A stretch of DNA of 64,000 bases from Zoogloea sp. (GTDB lineage Bacteria; Pseudomonadota; Gammaproteobacteria; Burkholderiales; Rhodocyclaceae): NCBI GenBank assembly GCA_016703645.1, contig JADJBR010000009.1, forward strand, positions 1,127,501 to 1,191,500, written 5' to 3'. Positions within the stretch are counted from its first letter, which is position 1, and each line of letters starts with the position of its first letter. This document shows positions 45,443-56,024 of the stretch, piece by piece. The notes under the pieces were generated by a model. The model saw only the letters and a program-made list of their open reading frames with translations. It had not been told where the DNA came from and ran no database searches. Made by a program: the position numbers and the translations under genes.

Positions 45443-47106
45443 TGCTGGCCCGTCTCAACCTTGCCCTGCTGGCCCTGCTGGTGCCGGCCCTGTCCTTCGC
45501 CGGTGATGCGATCTCCGCCACCGAGAAGCAGCCCCTCAATCTGCACGCCATCGGGATGTTCGTGCTCTTCGTGTCCATGACCCTGGGCATCACCTACTGG
45601 GCGGCCGGCCGTACCAAGTCCGCTTCCGACTTCTACACTGCCGGCGGTGGCATCACCGGCTTCCAGAACGGCCTGGCCATTGCCGGCGACTACATGTCCG
45701 CCGCCACCCTGCTGGGCCTCACCGCGCTGGTGTACACCAAGGGCGTCGATGGCTACATCTACATGATCGCCTTCTTCGCCGGCTGGCCCATCATCCTGTT
45801 CCTGATGGCCGAGCGCCTGCGCAACCTGGGCAAGTTCACCTTTGCCGACATCACGTCCTACCGGCTCAACCAGGGCAAGGTGCGCACCATGGCGGCGGTG
45901 TCCTCGCTGACCGTGGTGTGTTTCTACCTGGTGGCCCAGATGGTCGGTGCCGGCCAGCTGATCAAGCTGCTGTTCGGCCTGGACTACAACATCGCCCTGT
46001 TCGTGGTCGGCGCCCTGATGATGGTCTACGTCACCTTCGGTGGCATGGTCGCCACCACCTGGGTGCAGATCATCAAGGCCTGCATGCTGCTGGCCGGTGG
46101 CACGCTGGTGATGGTGCTGGCCATGTCCCAGTTCGGTTTCAGCTTCGAGACCATGATGGGCCAGGCCGTCTCGCTGCACAGTCTGGGCGAGAAGCTGCTC
46201 TTCCCGGGCACCCTGCTGCCGGACCCCATCACCGCCCTGTCCCTGGGCCTGGGCCTGATGTTCGGTACGGCTGGCCTGCCGCACATCCTGATGCGCTTCT
46301 TTACCGTTACCAACGCCAAGGAAGCCCGCAAGTCCGTGTTGTACGCGTCCGGCTTCGTGGCCTACTTCTTCAACGTGATCCTGCTGATGGGCTTTGCGGC
46401 CATCATCATCGTCGGCCAGAACCCCGAGTTCTTTGAAGGCGGCAAGATCGGCGGCAAGGTCATTGGCGGCGGAAACATGATCGCCATGCACCTGGCCAAG
46501 GCGGTGGGCGGCAACCTGCTGCTGGGCTTCCTGTCGGCCGTGGCCTTCGCCACCATCCTGGCCGTGGTGTCCGGTCTGGCGCTTGCCGGTGCGGCGGCCA
46601 TCTCCCACGACATCTACGCCCGCGTGATCCGCAAGGGCAAGGCCACCGAGACCGAAGAGCTGCGCGTGTCCCGCTTCGCTTCCGTGGGCCTGGGTCTCGT
46701 GGCCATCGTTCTCGGCATCGCCTTCGAGAAGATGAACGTGGCCTTCATGGTGGCCCTGGCCTTCGGTATCGCGGCTTCCGCCAACTTCCCGGTGCTCATC
46801 CTTTCCATGTACTGGAAAGGCCTGACCACCCGCGGGGCGGTGGCGGGCGGTTACGCCGGCCTGGTGGCGGCCGTGCTGCTGGTGGTGTTCTCCAAGTCGG
46901 TGTGGGTCACGGTGCTGGGCAATGCCCAGGCCCTGTTCCCCTACGACCAGCCGGCCCTGTTCTCCATGCCCCTGGCCTTCCTGATCACGTTCATCGTGTC
47001 CTCGCTCGACAACAGCGCCGAGGCACAGGCAGAACGTGCTGCCTTCGACGACCAGTACGTGCGTGCCCAGACCGGTTTCGGTGCCGCTGAAGCCAGCTCC
47101 CACTGA
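45442..47106 (+). CDS. actP: Cation:acetate symporter
   Basis: A sodium:solute symporter-family permease of 554 residues with about 13-14 transmembrane helices. The N-terminal part may be a signal peptide ([15 protein letters not shown]). The family parts are seen in [20 protein letters not shown] and [12 protein letters not shown], and in [12 protein letters not shown] near the middle. The protein brings in acetate and, in relatives, propionate or glyoxylate. Neighbouring genes for propionyl-CoA use support a role in short-chain fatty acid uptake. Translation is coupled to DUF485. A terminator follows at 47145. Confidence 0.9.
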   Translation: MLARLNLALLALLVPALSFAGDAISATEKQPLNLHAIGMFVLFVSMTLGITYWAAGRTKSASDFYTAGGGITGFQNGLAIAGDYMSAATLLGLTALVYTKGVDGYIYMIAFFAGWPIILFLMAERLRNLGKFTFADITSYRLNQGKVRTMAAVSSLTVVCFYLVAQMVGAGQLIKLLFGLDYNIALFVVGALMMVYVTFGGMVATTWVQIIKACMLLAGGTLVMVLAMSQFGFSFETMMGQAVSLHSLGEKLLFPGTLLPDPITALSLGLGLMFGTAGLPHILMRFFTVTNAKEARKSVLYASGFVAYFFNVILLMGFAAIIIVGQNPEFFEGGKIGGKVIGGGNMIAMHLAKAVGGNLLLGFLSAVAFATILAVVSGLALAGAAAISHDIYARVIRKGKATETEELRVSRFASVGLGLVAIVLGIAFEKMNVAFMVALAFGIAASANFPVLILSMYWKGLTTRGAVAGGYAGLVAAVLLVVFSKSVWVTVLGNAQALFPYDQPALFSMPLAFLITFIVSSLDNSAEAQAERAAFDDQYVRAQTGFGAAEASSH

Positions 47107-47144
47107 TCTCCGCAGCGCCCGCAAGGGCGCGGGCAGAAAGACGA

Positions 47145-47177
47145 AACCCCCGACGGGCCGGCCCGATCGGGGGTTTT
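47145..47177 (+). terminator. Rho-independent terminator after actP
   Basis: AACCCCCGA, a GC-rich loop, TCGGGGGTT and a T-run. The stem is 8-9 base pairs. The A-run on the left side means it can also work for the convergent GntR gene from the other side. Confidence 0.85.
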
Positions 47178-47220
47178 TCTTGGGTGCGGCGGCCGCGTGG
47201 CGGTCGCCGGCGCTGCTGGG

Positions 47221-47943
47221 TCAGGCGGTGGCTTCGCGCTTGGCGGCGATCTTGGCCAGGGCCCGGCGACCGCTGGAGATGTGCTCGCGCATCGCCATCT
47301 CGGTGGCACTGATGTCACGCTTGCCGAGCGCGTCGAGGATGAGGCGGTGCTCGGCCAGGGATTGTTCGATGCGCCCGTCGATGAACAGGGAGTGGTGGCG
47401 CGACAGCTTGATGACCTTGCGCAGGTCGGTGATGGCCTGGGTCAGCCAACGATTGTCGGCGATCAGCTGGACCTCCTGGTGGAAGGCCTGGTTGGCTTCA
47501 AAGAAGCCGTCGATGTCGCTGGTGCGGGCCGCTTGTTCGAGCTCGCTGTGGATGTCCAGCAGGCGCTTGATGTCGGCATCGGTGGCCTTGCGTGCGGTGT
47601 CGGCCGCACATTTGCCTTCGAGGAGGGCCATGACCGAGAAGATCTCGTCCAGGTCGCGCTCGGAAATTTCGGTCACGTAGCAGCCCCGGCGGGGCTTGAG
47701 GGTGACGAGGCCTTCGGCCGCGAGTACCTTCAGGGCCTCCCGCAGGGGCGTGCGGGAGATGCCGTACTGGGTGGCCAGGGCTTGCTCGTCCACCCAGGTG
47801 CCGGGGGGCAGCTCGTGGGCAAAGATACGCTGGCGCAGGCGTTCCGCGACTTCCTGGTAGAGGGCGAGAGGGGCAATCCGGCCGGCGTTCATGGTCTTGA
47901 GTGACAAGGTTGGAAAAGTGTCGTCTTCAGCAGTTGCATCCAT
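47221..47943 (-). CDS. GntR-family (FadR subgroup) regulator
   Basis: A transcription factor of about 240 residues. The N-terminal winged helix is at about 25-90 (LYQEVAERLRQRIF, then DEQALATQYGISRTPLREAL and LVTLKPRRGCYV). The C-terminal helical FCD domain binds a ligand (RDLDEIFSVMALLEG onward; HxxxH-like pattern EHRLIL). It faces the methylmalonyl-CoA mutase operon and is the natural candidate to control it, perhaps sensing an organic acid or CoA ester. The start at 47943 lies within a perfect palindrome; an ATG at 47892 is an alternative but would drop the PTLSL segment that I believe is shared by relatives. Confidence 0.82.
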   Translation of the reverse strand: MDATAEDDTFPTLSLKTMNAGRIAPLALYQEVAERLRQRIFAHELPPGTWVDEQALATQYGISRTPLREALKVLAAEGLVTLKPRRGCYVTEISERDLDEIFSVMALLEGKCAADTARKATDADIKRLLDIHSELEQAARTSDIDGFFEANQAFHQEVQLIADNRWLTQAITDLRKVIKLSRHHSLFIDGRIEQSLAEHRLILDALGKRDISATEMAMREHISSGRRALAKIAAKREATA

Positions 47944-47953
47944 AATTATGGAT
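47938..47953. promoter_or_regulatory. Perfect 16-bp palindrome at the gntR start
   Basis: ATCCATAATTATGGAT, fully symmetric, overlapping the proposed start codon of the GntR gene. It is A/T-rich in a GC-rich region and would suit autoregulation by a dimeric regulator. Confidence 0.5.
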
Positions 47954-47984
47954 AAAGTATTATCTAGCAGATAGCAAGTCAAGT

Positions 47985-48078
47985 TCCTGCGCAGGATGTA
48001 ACCCTTGTACGGCGCGTTGACAACATGTCATCGGGCCACACAAAACAGAGGGAGGGAGAAAACTGCCCTGCGCAGGGC
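47985..48078 (+). promoter_or_regulatory. Promoter region of the mutase operon with two matching palindromes
   Basis: Two palindromes share the core CCTGCGCAGG: TCCTGCGCAGGA at 47985-47996 and GCCCTGCGCAGGGC at 48065-48078. Between them TTGACA at 48017-48022 is followed 17 bases later by ACAAAA, a weak -10. The arrangement suggests a promoter flanked by two operators for one regulator. The sequences are seen; the roles are inferred. Confidence 0.45.
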
Positions 48079-48085
48079 ACGGCAG

Positions 48086-48112
48086 CCGGCCGTGACCAGG
48101 GGTCACGGCCGG
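48086..48112 (+). promoter_or_regulatory. Strong hairpin in the mutase leader
   Basis: CCGGCCGTGACC, AGG loop, GGTCACGGCCGG: a perfect 12-base-pair stem about 64 bases before the mutase ATG. There is no T-run, so it is not an ordinary terminator; it may stabilise the mRNA or take part in attenuation. Confidence 0.45.
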
Positions 48113-48175
48113 TACTGGCGTCACAAATTATCAAGGGCTGCCGAGCGGCCCGCGCTACGTGAGGGTAGAAAAGCC

Positions 48176-50338
48176 ATGGCGAACAACACCGAACCGACCT
48201 TTCCCCAACCCGATCTGGCCGCCTGGAACAAGGCTGCCGCCAAGTCGGCCCCCGGTGGCGATGTCGCCAAGCTGAACTGGGTGACCCCCGAGGGCATCAC
48301 GGTCAAGCCGTTGTACTCCGCGGCGGATCTGGAAGGACTCAAGTACACCAACACGCTGCCGGGCTTCGAGCCCTTCCTGCGCGGCCCCCAGGCCACCATG
48401 TATGCGGCCCGCCCGTGGACCATTCGCCAGTACGCCGGCTTCTCCACCGCCGAGGCCTCCAATGCCTTCTACCGCAAGGCGCTGGCCGCTGGCGGTCAGG
48501 GCGTGTCCGTGGCCTTCGACCTGGCTACCCACCGGGGCTACGACTCCGACAACCCCCGCGTGGTGGGTGACGTGGGCAAGGCCGGTGTGGCCATCGACTC
48601 CGTCGAGGACATGAAGATCCTGTTCGACCAGATCCCCCTCGACAAGGTGTCGGTGTCCATGACCATGAACGGCGCCGTGCTGCCGATCCTGGCCGGCTAC
48701 ATCGTTGCCGCCGAAGAGCAGGGCGTGTCGCAGGACAAGCTGTCCGGGACCATCCAGAACGACATCCTCAAGGAGTTCATGGTCCGCAACACCTATATCT
48801 ACCCGCCGACGCCGTCGATGAAGATCATCGCTGATATCTTCAATTACACGTCGACCCACATGCCGAAGTTCAACTCGATCTCGATTTCGGGTTATCACAT
48901 CCAGGAAGCCGGCGCCAACCAGGCCATCGAGCTGGCCTTCACCCTGGCTGACGGCGTCGAATACGTGCGTACCGGCATCAAGTCCGGCATGGACGTGGAC
49001 ACCTTCGCCGGCCGTCTGTCCTTCTTCTGGGCAGTGGGCATGAACTTCTACCTCGAGATCGCCAAGATGCGCGCCGCGCGCATGCTGTGGTGGCGCCTGA
49101 TGAAGCAGTTCGAGCCGAAGAGCCAGAAGTCCATGATGCTGCGCACCCACAGCCAGACCTCCGGCTGGTCGCTCACCGAGCAGGACCCGTACAACAATGT
49201 GGTGCGCACCACCATCGAAGCCATGGCGGCCGTGTTCGGTGGCACCCAGTCCCTGCACACCAACGCGCTCGACGAAGCCATTGCGCTGCCCACCGAGTTC
49301 TCGGCCCGTATCGCCCGCAACACCCAGATCATCATCCAGGAAGAAACCCACATCACCAGCGTTGTTGACCCGTGGGCCGGTTCCTACATGATGGAAAAGC
49401 TCACCCAGGACATGGCCGACAAGGCCTGGGCCCTGATCGAGGAGATCGAGGCCATGGGTGGCATGACCAAGGCGGTCGAATCCGGCTGGGCCAAGATGAA
49501 GGTCGAGGAGTGCGCTGCCGACAAGCAGGCCCGCATTGACTCCGGCAAGGATGTGATCGTCGGCGTGAACAAGTACAAGCTCGCCAAGGAAGACCCGATC
49601 GAGATCCTCGACATCGACAACCACGCCGTACGTGATGCCCAGGTCGCCCGTCTGGCCCAGATCCGCGCCACCCGCGACGGCGCCGCTGTCACCGCGGCCC
49701 TGGCAGCCCTGACCGAATGCGCCAGGACCGGCGAAGGCAACCTGCTCGATCTGGCCGTGAAGGCCGTGCGTCTGCGTGCCACCGTCGGTGAAATCTCCGA
49801 TGCGCTGGAAGAGATCTTCGGCCGCTACCGTGCCAACCCCCAGGCGGTCACCGGCATCTACAACGCCGTCGTCGAAGGCGACGACGACTGGAAGGCCCTC
49901 AAGTCCGACATCGAAGCCTTTGTGGCTGAAGAAGGTCGTCGTCCGCGCATCATGATCGCCAAGCTGGGTCAGGACGGCCATGACCGGGGCTCCAAGGTGG
50001 TGGCTTCGGCCTTCGCCGATCTGGGCTTCGACATCGACATCGGCCCGCTCTTCCAGACGCCCGAAGAGGCCGCCCGTCATGCCATCGAGAACGACGTGCA
50101 TGCCGTGGGCTGTTCCAGCCTCGCCGCCGGCCACAAGACCCTGGTGCCGGCCATCATCAACGCCCTCAAGGCCCAGGGTGCCGACGACATCATCACCTTC
50201 GTGGGGGGCGTGATTCCGGCCCAGGATTACGACGCGCTCTACGCCGCGGGTGCCAAGGGCATCTTCGGCCCCGGCACGCCGATCCAGACCTCGGCCCGGG
50301 AAGTGCTCAAGCAGATTCGCGCCGCCCGCAAGCCCTGA
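48176..50338 (+). CDS. scpA: Methylmalonyl-CoA mutase
   Basis: A cobalamin-dependent enzyme that interconverts methylmalonyl-CoA and succinyl-CoA. It has 720 residues, the normal size of the single-chain form. The substrate domain has [10 protein letters not shown] with H241 and [10 protein letters not shown]; the C-terminal B12 domain carries [11 protein letters not shown] with the cobalt-ligating H602, then GCSSLAAGH and [10 protein letters not shown]. It works with MeaB, PccB and PccA encoded downstream, allowing propionate use and the reverse flow towards propionyl-CoA for storage polymers. Start: ATG at 48176 after GAGGGTAGAAAAGCC. No methylmalonyl-CoA epimerase is seen in the window. 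Confidence 0.95.
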   Translation: MANNTEPTFPQPDLAAWNKAAAKSAPGGDVAKLNWVTPEGITVKPLYSAADLEGLKYTNTLPGFEPFLRGPQATMYAARPWTIRQYAGFSTAEASNAFYRKALAAGGQGVSVAFDLATHRGYDSDNPRVVGDVGKAGVAIDSVEDMKILFDQIPLDKVSVSMTMNGAVLPILAGYIVAAEEQGVSQDKLSGTIQNDILKEFMVRNTYIYPPTPSMKIIADIFNYTSTHMPKFNSISISGYHIQEAGANQAIELAFTLADGVEYVRTGIKSGMDVDTFAGRLSFFWAVGMNFYLEIAKMRAARMLWWRLMKQFEPKSQKSMMLRTHSQTSGWSLTEQDPYNNVVRTTIEAMAAVFGGTQSLHTNALDEAIALPTEFSARIARNTQIIIQEETHITSVVDPWAGSYMMEKLTQDMADKAWALIEEIEAMGGMTKAVESGWAKMKVEECAADKQARIDSGKDVIVGVNKYKLAKEDPIEILDIDNHAVRDAQVARLAQIRATRDGAAVTAALAALTECARTGEGNLLDLAVKAVRLRATVGEISDALEEIFGRYRANPQAVTGIYNAVVEGDDDWKALKSDIEAFVAEEGRRPRIMIAKLGQDGHDRGSKVVASAFADLGFDIDIGPLFQTPEEAARHAIENDVHAVGCSSLAAGHKTLVPAIINALKAQGADDIITFVGGVIPAQDYDALYAAGAKGIFGPGTPIQTSAREVLKQIRAARKP

Positions 50339-50454
50339 GAGGCTTCGAATCAGTCTGCTGCATGCCCTGACGTTTCGTGATCCGCTGTACGGAAAGTACG
50401 GCGCTGCCGCTCACGACGCCAGGGCGTGTTAGCGATGTCTGCAATGCCTCCGAG
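50335..50454. repeat. Palindromic intergenic element, divergent copy F
   Basis: A diverged copy lying between the mutase and meaB genes, starting at the mutase stop. Left end CTGAGAGGCTTCGAATCAG, right end GATGTCTGCAATGCCTCCGAG, central hairpin CCGTACGG-like (CTGTACGGAAAGTACGG). It is the only copy inside an apparent operon, where it could reduce expression of meaB relative to the mutase. Confidence 0.55.
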
Positions 50455-50465
50455 CTGAACAGCCG

Positions 50466-51473
50466 ATGCCTTCCATGAACATGCCTGCCGACCTGCCACA
50501 GCGCGACCCCGCCGACCAGGCCCTGGTCGATGGGGTGCTGGCGCATCAGCTACGTCCGCTCGCCAAGACAATCACCTTGATCGAGTCCCAGCGGCCGGAT
50601 CACAAGCAGCGGGCCCGCAACGTGCTGGAAGGCCTGCTGCCCCACACCGGCAACTCCATGCGGGTGGGGATTTCCGGCGTGCCGGGGGTGGGCAAGTCCA
50701 CCTTCATCGAGGCCCTCGGGCTGTATCTCATCGGGCAGGGTCACAAGGTGGCGGTGCTGGCGGTGGATCCGTCCTCCAGCGTCACGGGGGGCTCCATCCT
50801 CGGCGACAAGACGCGCATGGAACTGCTCTCCCAGCGCACCGAAGCCTTCATCCGCCCGAGTCCGTCGGCGGGCAGCCTTGGCGGTGTCGCCGAGAAGACC
50901 CGCGAGGCCATGCTGGTGTGCGAGGCCGCCGGGTTTGACGTGATCATCATCGAGACGGTGGGCGTGGGTCAGTCGGAAACCGCCGTCGCCGGCATGACCG
51001 ACATCTTCTGCCTGCTGCAACTGCCCAATGCCGGCGACGATCTGCAGGCGATCAAGAAGGGGATCATGGAGATCGCCGACCTGATCGTCATCAACAAGGC
51101 GGATATCAACCCCCAGGCGGCCAATGTGGCCCGCTCCCAGATCAAGAGTGCGCTGGGCATGCTGCGGCATGCTTCGCCCAACTGGACGCCGCCGGTACTG
51201 ATGCTTTCCGCTTTGCAGAAGCAGGGCATTGCCGAGTTCTGGAATACCATCGGGGATTACCGCTCCGCGATGCAGCAGAGCGGTGAATTCGACGCACGTC
51301 GCCGCCATCAGGCGCGGGCCTGGATGTGGGAATTGATCGACCAGGGTTTGCGAGCCCGATTTGCAGGTCACGCCCAGGTACGGCAGGATTTGCCCGTTTT
51401 GCAGGCGGCCGTCGAGGCCGGACAGACCACGCCTTCAGCCGCTGCCCAGCGGCTGCTGGCGTATCTGGGCTGA
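50466..51473 (+). CDS. meaB: MeaB-type GTPase (methylmalonyl-CoA mutase chaperone)
   Basis: A 335-residue G3E-family GTPase that loads and protects the cobalamin cofactor of methylmalonyl-CoA mutase. P-loop GVPGVGKST is at 71-79, the Switch region is DPSSSVTGGSILGDKTRM, ETVGVGQSE is the G3 region, and NKAD gives guanine specificity. Placement next to the mutase supports the assignment over related arginine/ornithine transport ATPase names. It ends 44 bases before pccB, with GGAGG just before that start. Confidence 0.92.
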   Translation: MPSMNMPADLPQRDPADQALVDGVLAHQLRPLAKTITLIESQRPDHKQRARNVLEGLLPHTGNSMRVGISGVPGVGKSTFIEALGLYLIGQGHKVAVLAVDPSSSVTGGSILGDKTRMELLSQRTEAFIRPSPSAGSLGGVAEKTREAMLVCEAAGFDVIIIETVGVGQSETAVAGMTDIFCLLQLPNAGDDLQAIKKGIMEIADLIVINKADINPQAANVARSQIKSALGMLRHASPNWTPPVLMLSALQKQGIAEFWNTIGDYRSAMQQSGEFDARRRHQARAWMWELIDQGLRARFAGHAQVRQDLPVLQAAVEAGQTTPSAAAQRLLAYLG

Positions 51474-51517
51474 ACAATAAAACGACATACAACAGGATCA
51501 TTGACTGGAGGTTGTAA

Positions 51518-53053
<1,536 letters not shown>

Positions 53054-53072
53054 TCGCCGAGGACGCCAAGAC

Positions 53073-55085
53073 ATGTTTACCAAGATCCTGATTGCAAACC
53101 GCGGCGAAATCGCCTGCCGTGTCATCAAGACTGCCCGCAAGATGGGCATCGCCACCGTCGCCGTCTACTCCGAGGCCGACAAGGACGCCCTGTTCGTGGA
53201 CATGGCCGACGAGGCCGTGTGCATCGGCCCGGCGGCTTCCAAGGAATCCTACCTGGTCGCCGACAAGATCATCGCCGCCTGCAAGCAGACCGGCGCCCAG
53301 GCTGTCCACCCCGGCTACGGCTTCCTGTCGGAGAACGCCGAGTTCTCCCGTCGTCTGGAAGAAGAAGGCATCAAGTTCATCGGTCCGAAGCACTACTCCA
53401 TCGCCAAGATGGGTGACAAGATCGAGTCCAAGAAGCTCGCCATCGCCGCCGAGGTCAACACCATCCCCGGCTACAACGACGCCATCGCGGGTCCGGATGA
53501 AGCCGTCAAGATCGCCCAGGGCATCGGCTATCCGGTGATGATCAAGGCCTCCGCCGGCGGCGGCGGCAAGGGCCTGCGTGTGGCCTACAACGACGCCGAA
53601 GCCCACGAAGGCTTCTCCTCCTGCGTCAATGAAGCCCGCAACTCCTTTGGCGATGACCGCGTCTTCATCGAGAAGTACGTGCTTGAGCCGCGCCACATCG
53701 AGATCCAGGTGCTGGGCGACTCCCACGGCAACTACGTGTACCTGAACGAGCGTGACTGCTCCATCCAGCGCCGTCACCAGAAGGTCATCGAAGAGGCGCC
53801 GAGCCCCTTTGTCGATGCCGAAATGCGCAAGGCCATGGGCGAACAGGCCGTGGCCCTGGCCCGTGCGGTTAACTACGAATCCGCGGGTACCGTGGAATTC
53901 GTGGTGTCCGGTGCCACCAAGGAGTTCTACTTCCTCGAGATGAACACCCGTCTCCAGGTGGAACACCCGGTCACCGAGCTGATCACCGGCCTCGATCTGG
54001 TCGAGCAGATGATCCGCGTCGCCTACGGCGAGAAGCTGCCGCTGACCCAGGCCGATGTGAAGATCAACGGCTGGTCCATGGAATGCCGGATCAACGCCGA
54101 AGACCCCTTCCGCGGCTTCCTGCCCTCCACCGGCCGGCTGGTGAAGTTCCTGCCGCCCAAGGAGACCACCGACGACAAGGGCAGCACCCGTGTCGATACC
54201 GGTGTGTACGACGGTGGCGAGATCTCCATGTTCTACGACTCGATGATCGCCAAGCTCATCGTGCACGCCCCGACCCGCGCCCAGGCCATCGACCGCATGC
54301 GCGACGCCCTCAACGGCTTCGTGATCCGTGGCATCTCCTCGAACATCCCGTTCCAGGCCGCGCTGATGCAGCATCCGGTTTTCCATTCCGGCATCTTTGA
54401 CACCGGCTTCATTCCCAAGTACTACCCGACGGGTTTCGACGCCTCGATGGTGCCCCACGACGACCCGGCGCTGCTGGTTTCCGTGGCCGCCTATGTCTAC
54501 CGTGCCTTCACCGACCGTTCCGCATCGATCTCCGGTCAGTTGCAGGGCCACGAGCGCATCGTCAGCGACAGCTGGATGGTGGTGCGCCTGAACAAGGATG
54601 GCAACGAGCATCACCCGGTGGTCGCCAAGCCCATTCCCGGTGGCTACCACGTGGAATACAAGGGCAAGAGCTATGAGCTCAAGTCCGACTGGAAGCTGGG
54701 TGAATCCCTGTTCAACGGCACCTGTAACGGCGAGTCCTTCACCCTCCAGGTGGAGCGCCACAAGACCCGTTACAGCCTGTTCCACTGGGGTACCCGCGCC
54801 GATTTCATGGTGATGAGCGCCCGCGCTGCCGAGCTGCTGGCCCTGATGCCCGAGAAGCTGCCGCCCGACCTGTCCAAGTACCTGCTGTCGCCGATGCCGG
54901 GCCTGCTGCGTGAAGTGGCGGTGAAGGTGGGCCAGGAAGTGAAGGCCGGCGAGAAGCTGGCGGTCATCGAGGCGATGAAGATGGAGAACATTCTCAAGGC
55001 CGAGCAGGACTGCAAGGTCAAGAAGATCGTCGGTGAGGCCGGGCAGAGTCTGGCTGTGGACGAAGTCATCATCGAGTTCGAGTAA
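53073..55085 (+). CDS. pccA: Propionyl-CoA carboxylase, alpha (biotin carboxylase and carrier) subunit
   Basis: A 670-residue protein that carboxylates its own biotin with ATP and bicarbonate. Domain order: biotin carboxylase N-domain (KILIANRGEIACRV at 3-16), ATP-grasp domain with glycine loop KASAGGGGKGLRV at about 159-171 and EMNTRLQVEHPVTE, carboxylase C-domain, a linker domain of about 150 residues, and the C-terminal biotin carrier with EAMKMEN and the biotinylated K636. Length and linker fit PccA. Last gene of the operon; a terminator follows. Confidence 0.93.
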   Translation: MFTKILIANRGEIACRVIKTARKMGIATVAVYSEADKDALFVDMADEAVCIGPAASKESYLVADKIIAACKQTGAQAVHPGYGFLSENAEFSRRLEEEGIKFIGPKHYSIAKMGDKIESKKLAIAAEVNTIPGYNDAIAGPDEAVKIAQGIGYPVMIKASAGGGGKGLRVAYNDAEAHEGFSSCVNEARNSFGDDRVFIEKYVLEPRHIEIQVLGDSHGNYVYLNERDCSIQRRHQKVIEEAPSPFVDAEMRKAMGEQAVALARAVNYESAGTVEFVVSGATKEFYFLEMNTRLQVEHPVTELITGLDLVEQMIRVAYGEKLPLTQADVKINGWSMECRINAEDPFRGFLPSTGRLVKFLPPKETTDDKGSTRVDTGVYDGGEISMFYDSMIAKLIVHAPTRAQAIDRMRDALNGFVIRGISSNIPFQAALMQHPVFHSGIFDTGFIPKYYPTGFDASMVPHDDPALLVSVAAYVYRAFTDRSASISGQLQGHERIVSDSWMVVRLNKDGNEHHPVVAKPIPGGYHVEYKGKSYELKSDWKLGESLFNGTCNGESFTLQVERHKTRYSLFHWGTRADFMVMSARAAELLALMPEKLPPDLSKYLLSPMPGLLREVAVKVGQEVKAGEKLAVIEAMKMENILKAEQDCKVKKIVGEAGQSLAVDEVIIEFE

Positions 55086-55188
55086 TCACTACGGGGTTCT
55101 GCCTGGCGTCTCCCGCCGGGCAGAATCGACAGGTTTCGTTCGATGGGGAGGGAGACTCGTCCTTGTGGCGGGTTCCTGTCGAGGGAGT

Positions 55189-55218
55189 GGGGTCGTCCTT
55201 GGACGGCCCCTTTTTTTT
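55189..55218 (+). terminator. Rho-independent terminator after pccA
   Basis: GGGGTCGTCC, TT loop, GGACGGCCCC and eight T. The stem has ten base pairs counting one G-T pair. It marks the end of the mutase-carboxylase operon. Confidence 0.9.
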
Positions 55219-55292
55219 CGCCTATCCAAGCCCGAAGGCGGACAGGTAAGATCAAGGCATTGGGCACAGAGTGGCTTCCCGTGACGCGAAAC

Positions 55293-56024
55293 ATGATCTC
55301 CCGCCATCTGTTTGTTGCGCTGGCATCGCTGATGCTCGCGCCGCTGACGCATGCGGCCGAGCGGGTGTTGCGGGTGGCGGTCCTCAATCATTCGCCACCC
55401 ATGTCCTACACCGACGAGACGGGGGCGCTGACGGGTTTCAACGTGGAGATCATGCGTGCCTTGTGCGATGTGATGGCGGTCAGATGCATGCCCGTCCCGG
55501 TATCCCTCGATCGGGTGGTTGATGCCGTCGCCGAAGGCGAGTTCGATTTTGCCGCGGTGAGCCTCCTGGCCACGCCGGAGCGGCGTGCCCGCGTGCTGAT
55601 GAGCAAGCCCTACTACCGTTCGCTCAGCGTCTGGTTTGCCCGGCCCGGCGTTGTGCCCGGCGGGGCACTTGCCGGCGTGGTCCGTGGTGGGGTCCAGGCC
55701 CGCTACATCCAGGCCAATGGCTGGCGTAGCGTCGCCCTCGACACCCATGCGGAAGTGGTCACGGCCCTGGCCCAGGGCAAGGTCGAGGCGGCCCTGTTGC
55801 CCATGTCTACGGCCGTCGCGCTGCAGCAGGACGTGCGCATCCATCACCTGGGCCTGGCGACAACCCTGCTGCGTGACCCCCAACTGGCCGGTGATGTGTG
55901 TCTGAGCGTCAATCCCCGCTCCCCGGAACTGCTCGCCCTGCTCAATGATGCGATCGACAGGGTCAAGCGGGATGGACGTTTCGATCGGATCAACAGCCGC
56001 TTCATTCCCTTCCGTCTCCAATGA
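55293..56024 (+). CDS. Periplasmic solute-binding protein (PBPb type)
   Basis: A 243-residue secreted protein, with signal peptide HLFVALASLMLAPLTHA and a single bacterial extracellular solute-binding family 3 domain. RVAVLNHSPPMSYTDE and LTGFNVEIMRAL at the start and FDFAAVSLLATPERR in the middle are typical. There is no ABC permease nearby, and the next gene is a membrane diguanylate cyclase that starts inside its stop codon. It may therefore be a sensor that passes ligand status to that cyclase. Start is ATG 55293; a GTG at 55281 is possible. Confidence 0.82.
   Translation: MISRHLFVALASLMLAPLTHAAERVLRVAVLNHSPPMSYTDETGALTGFNVEIMRALCDVMAVRCMPVPVSLDRVVDAVAEGEFDFAAVSLLATPERRARVLMSKPYYRSLSVWFARPGVVPGGALAGVVRGGVQARYIQANGWRSVALDTHAEVVTALAQGKVEAALLPMSTAVALQQDVRIHHLGLATTLLRDPQLAGDVCLSVNPRSPELLALLNDAIDRVKRDGRFDRINSRFIPFRLQ

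Noticed and set aside
45298..47124. A 608-codon minus-strand frame
   Set aside because: Antisense to DUF485 and actP; His/Gly/Gln-rich low-complexity product.
47985..48175. Cobalamin riboswitch before the B12-dependent mutase
   Set aside because: The leader is short and holds simple palindromes; I could not find the conserved B12-box sequence, and mutase genes are not usual targets.
48155..50134. A 659-codon minus-strand frame
   Set aside because: Antisense to methylmalonyl-CoA mutase, whose product is unmistakable.
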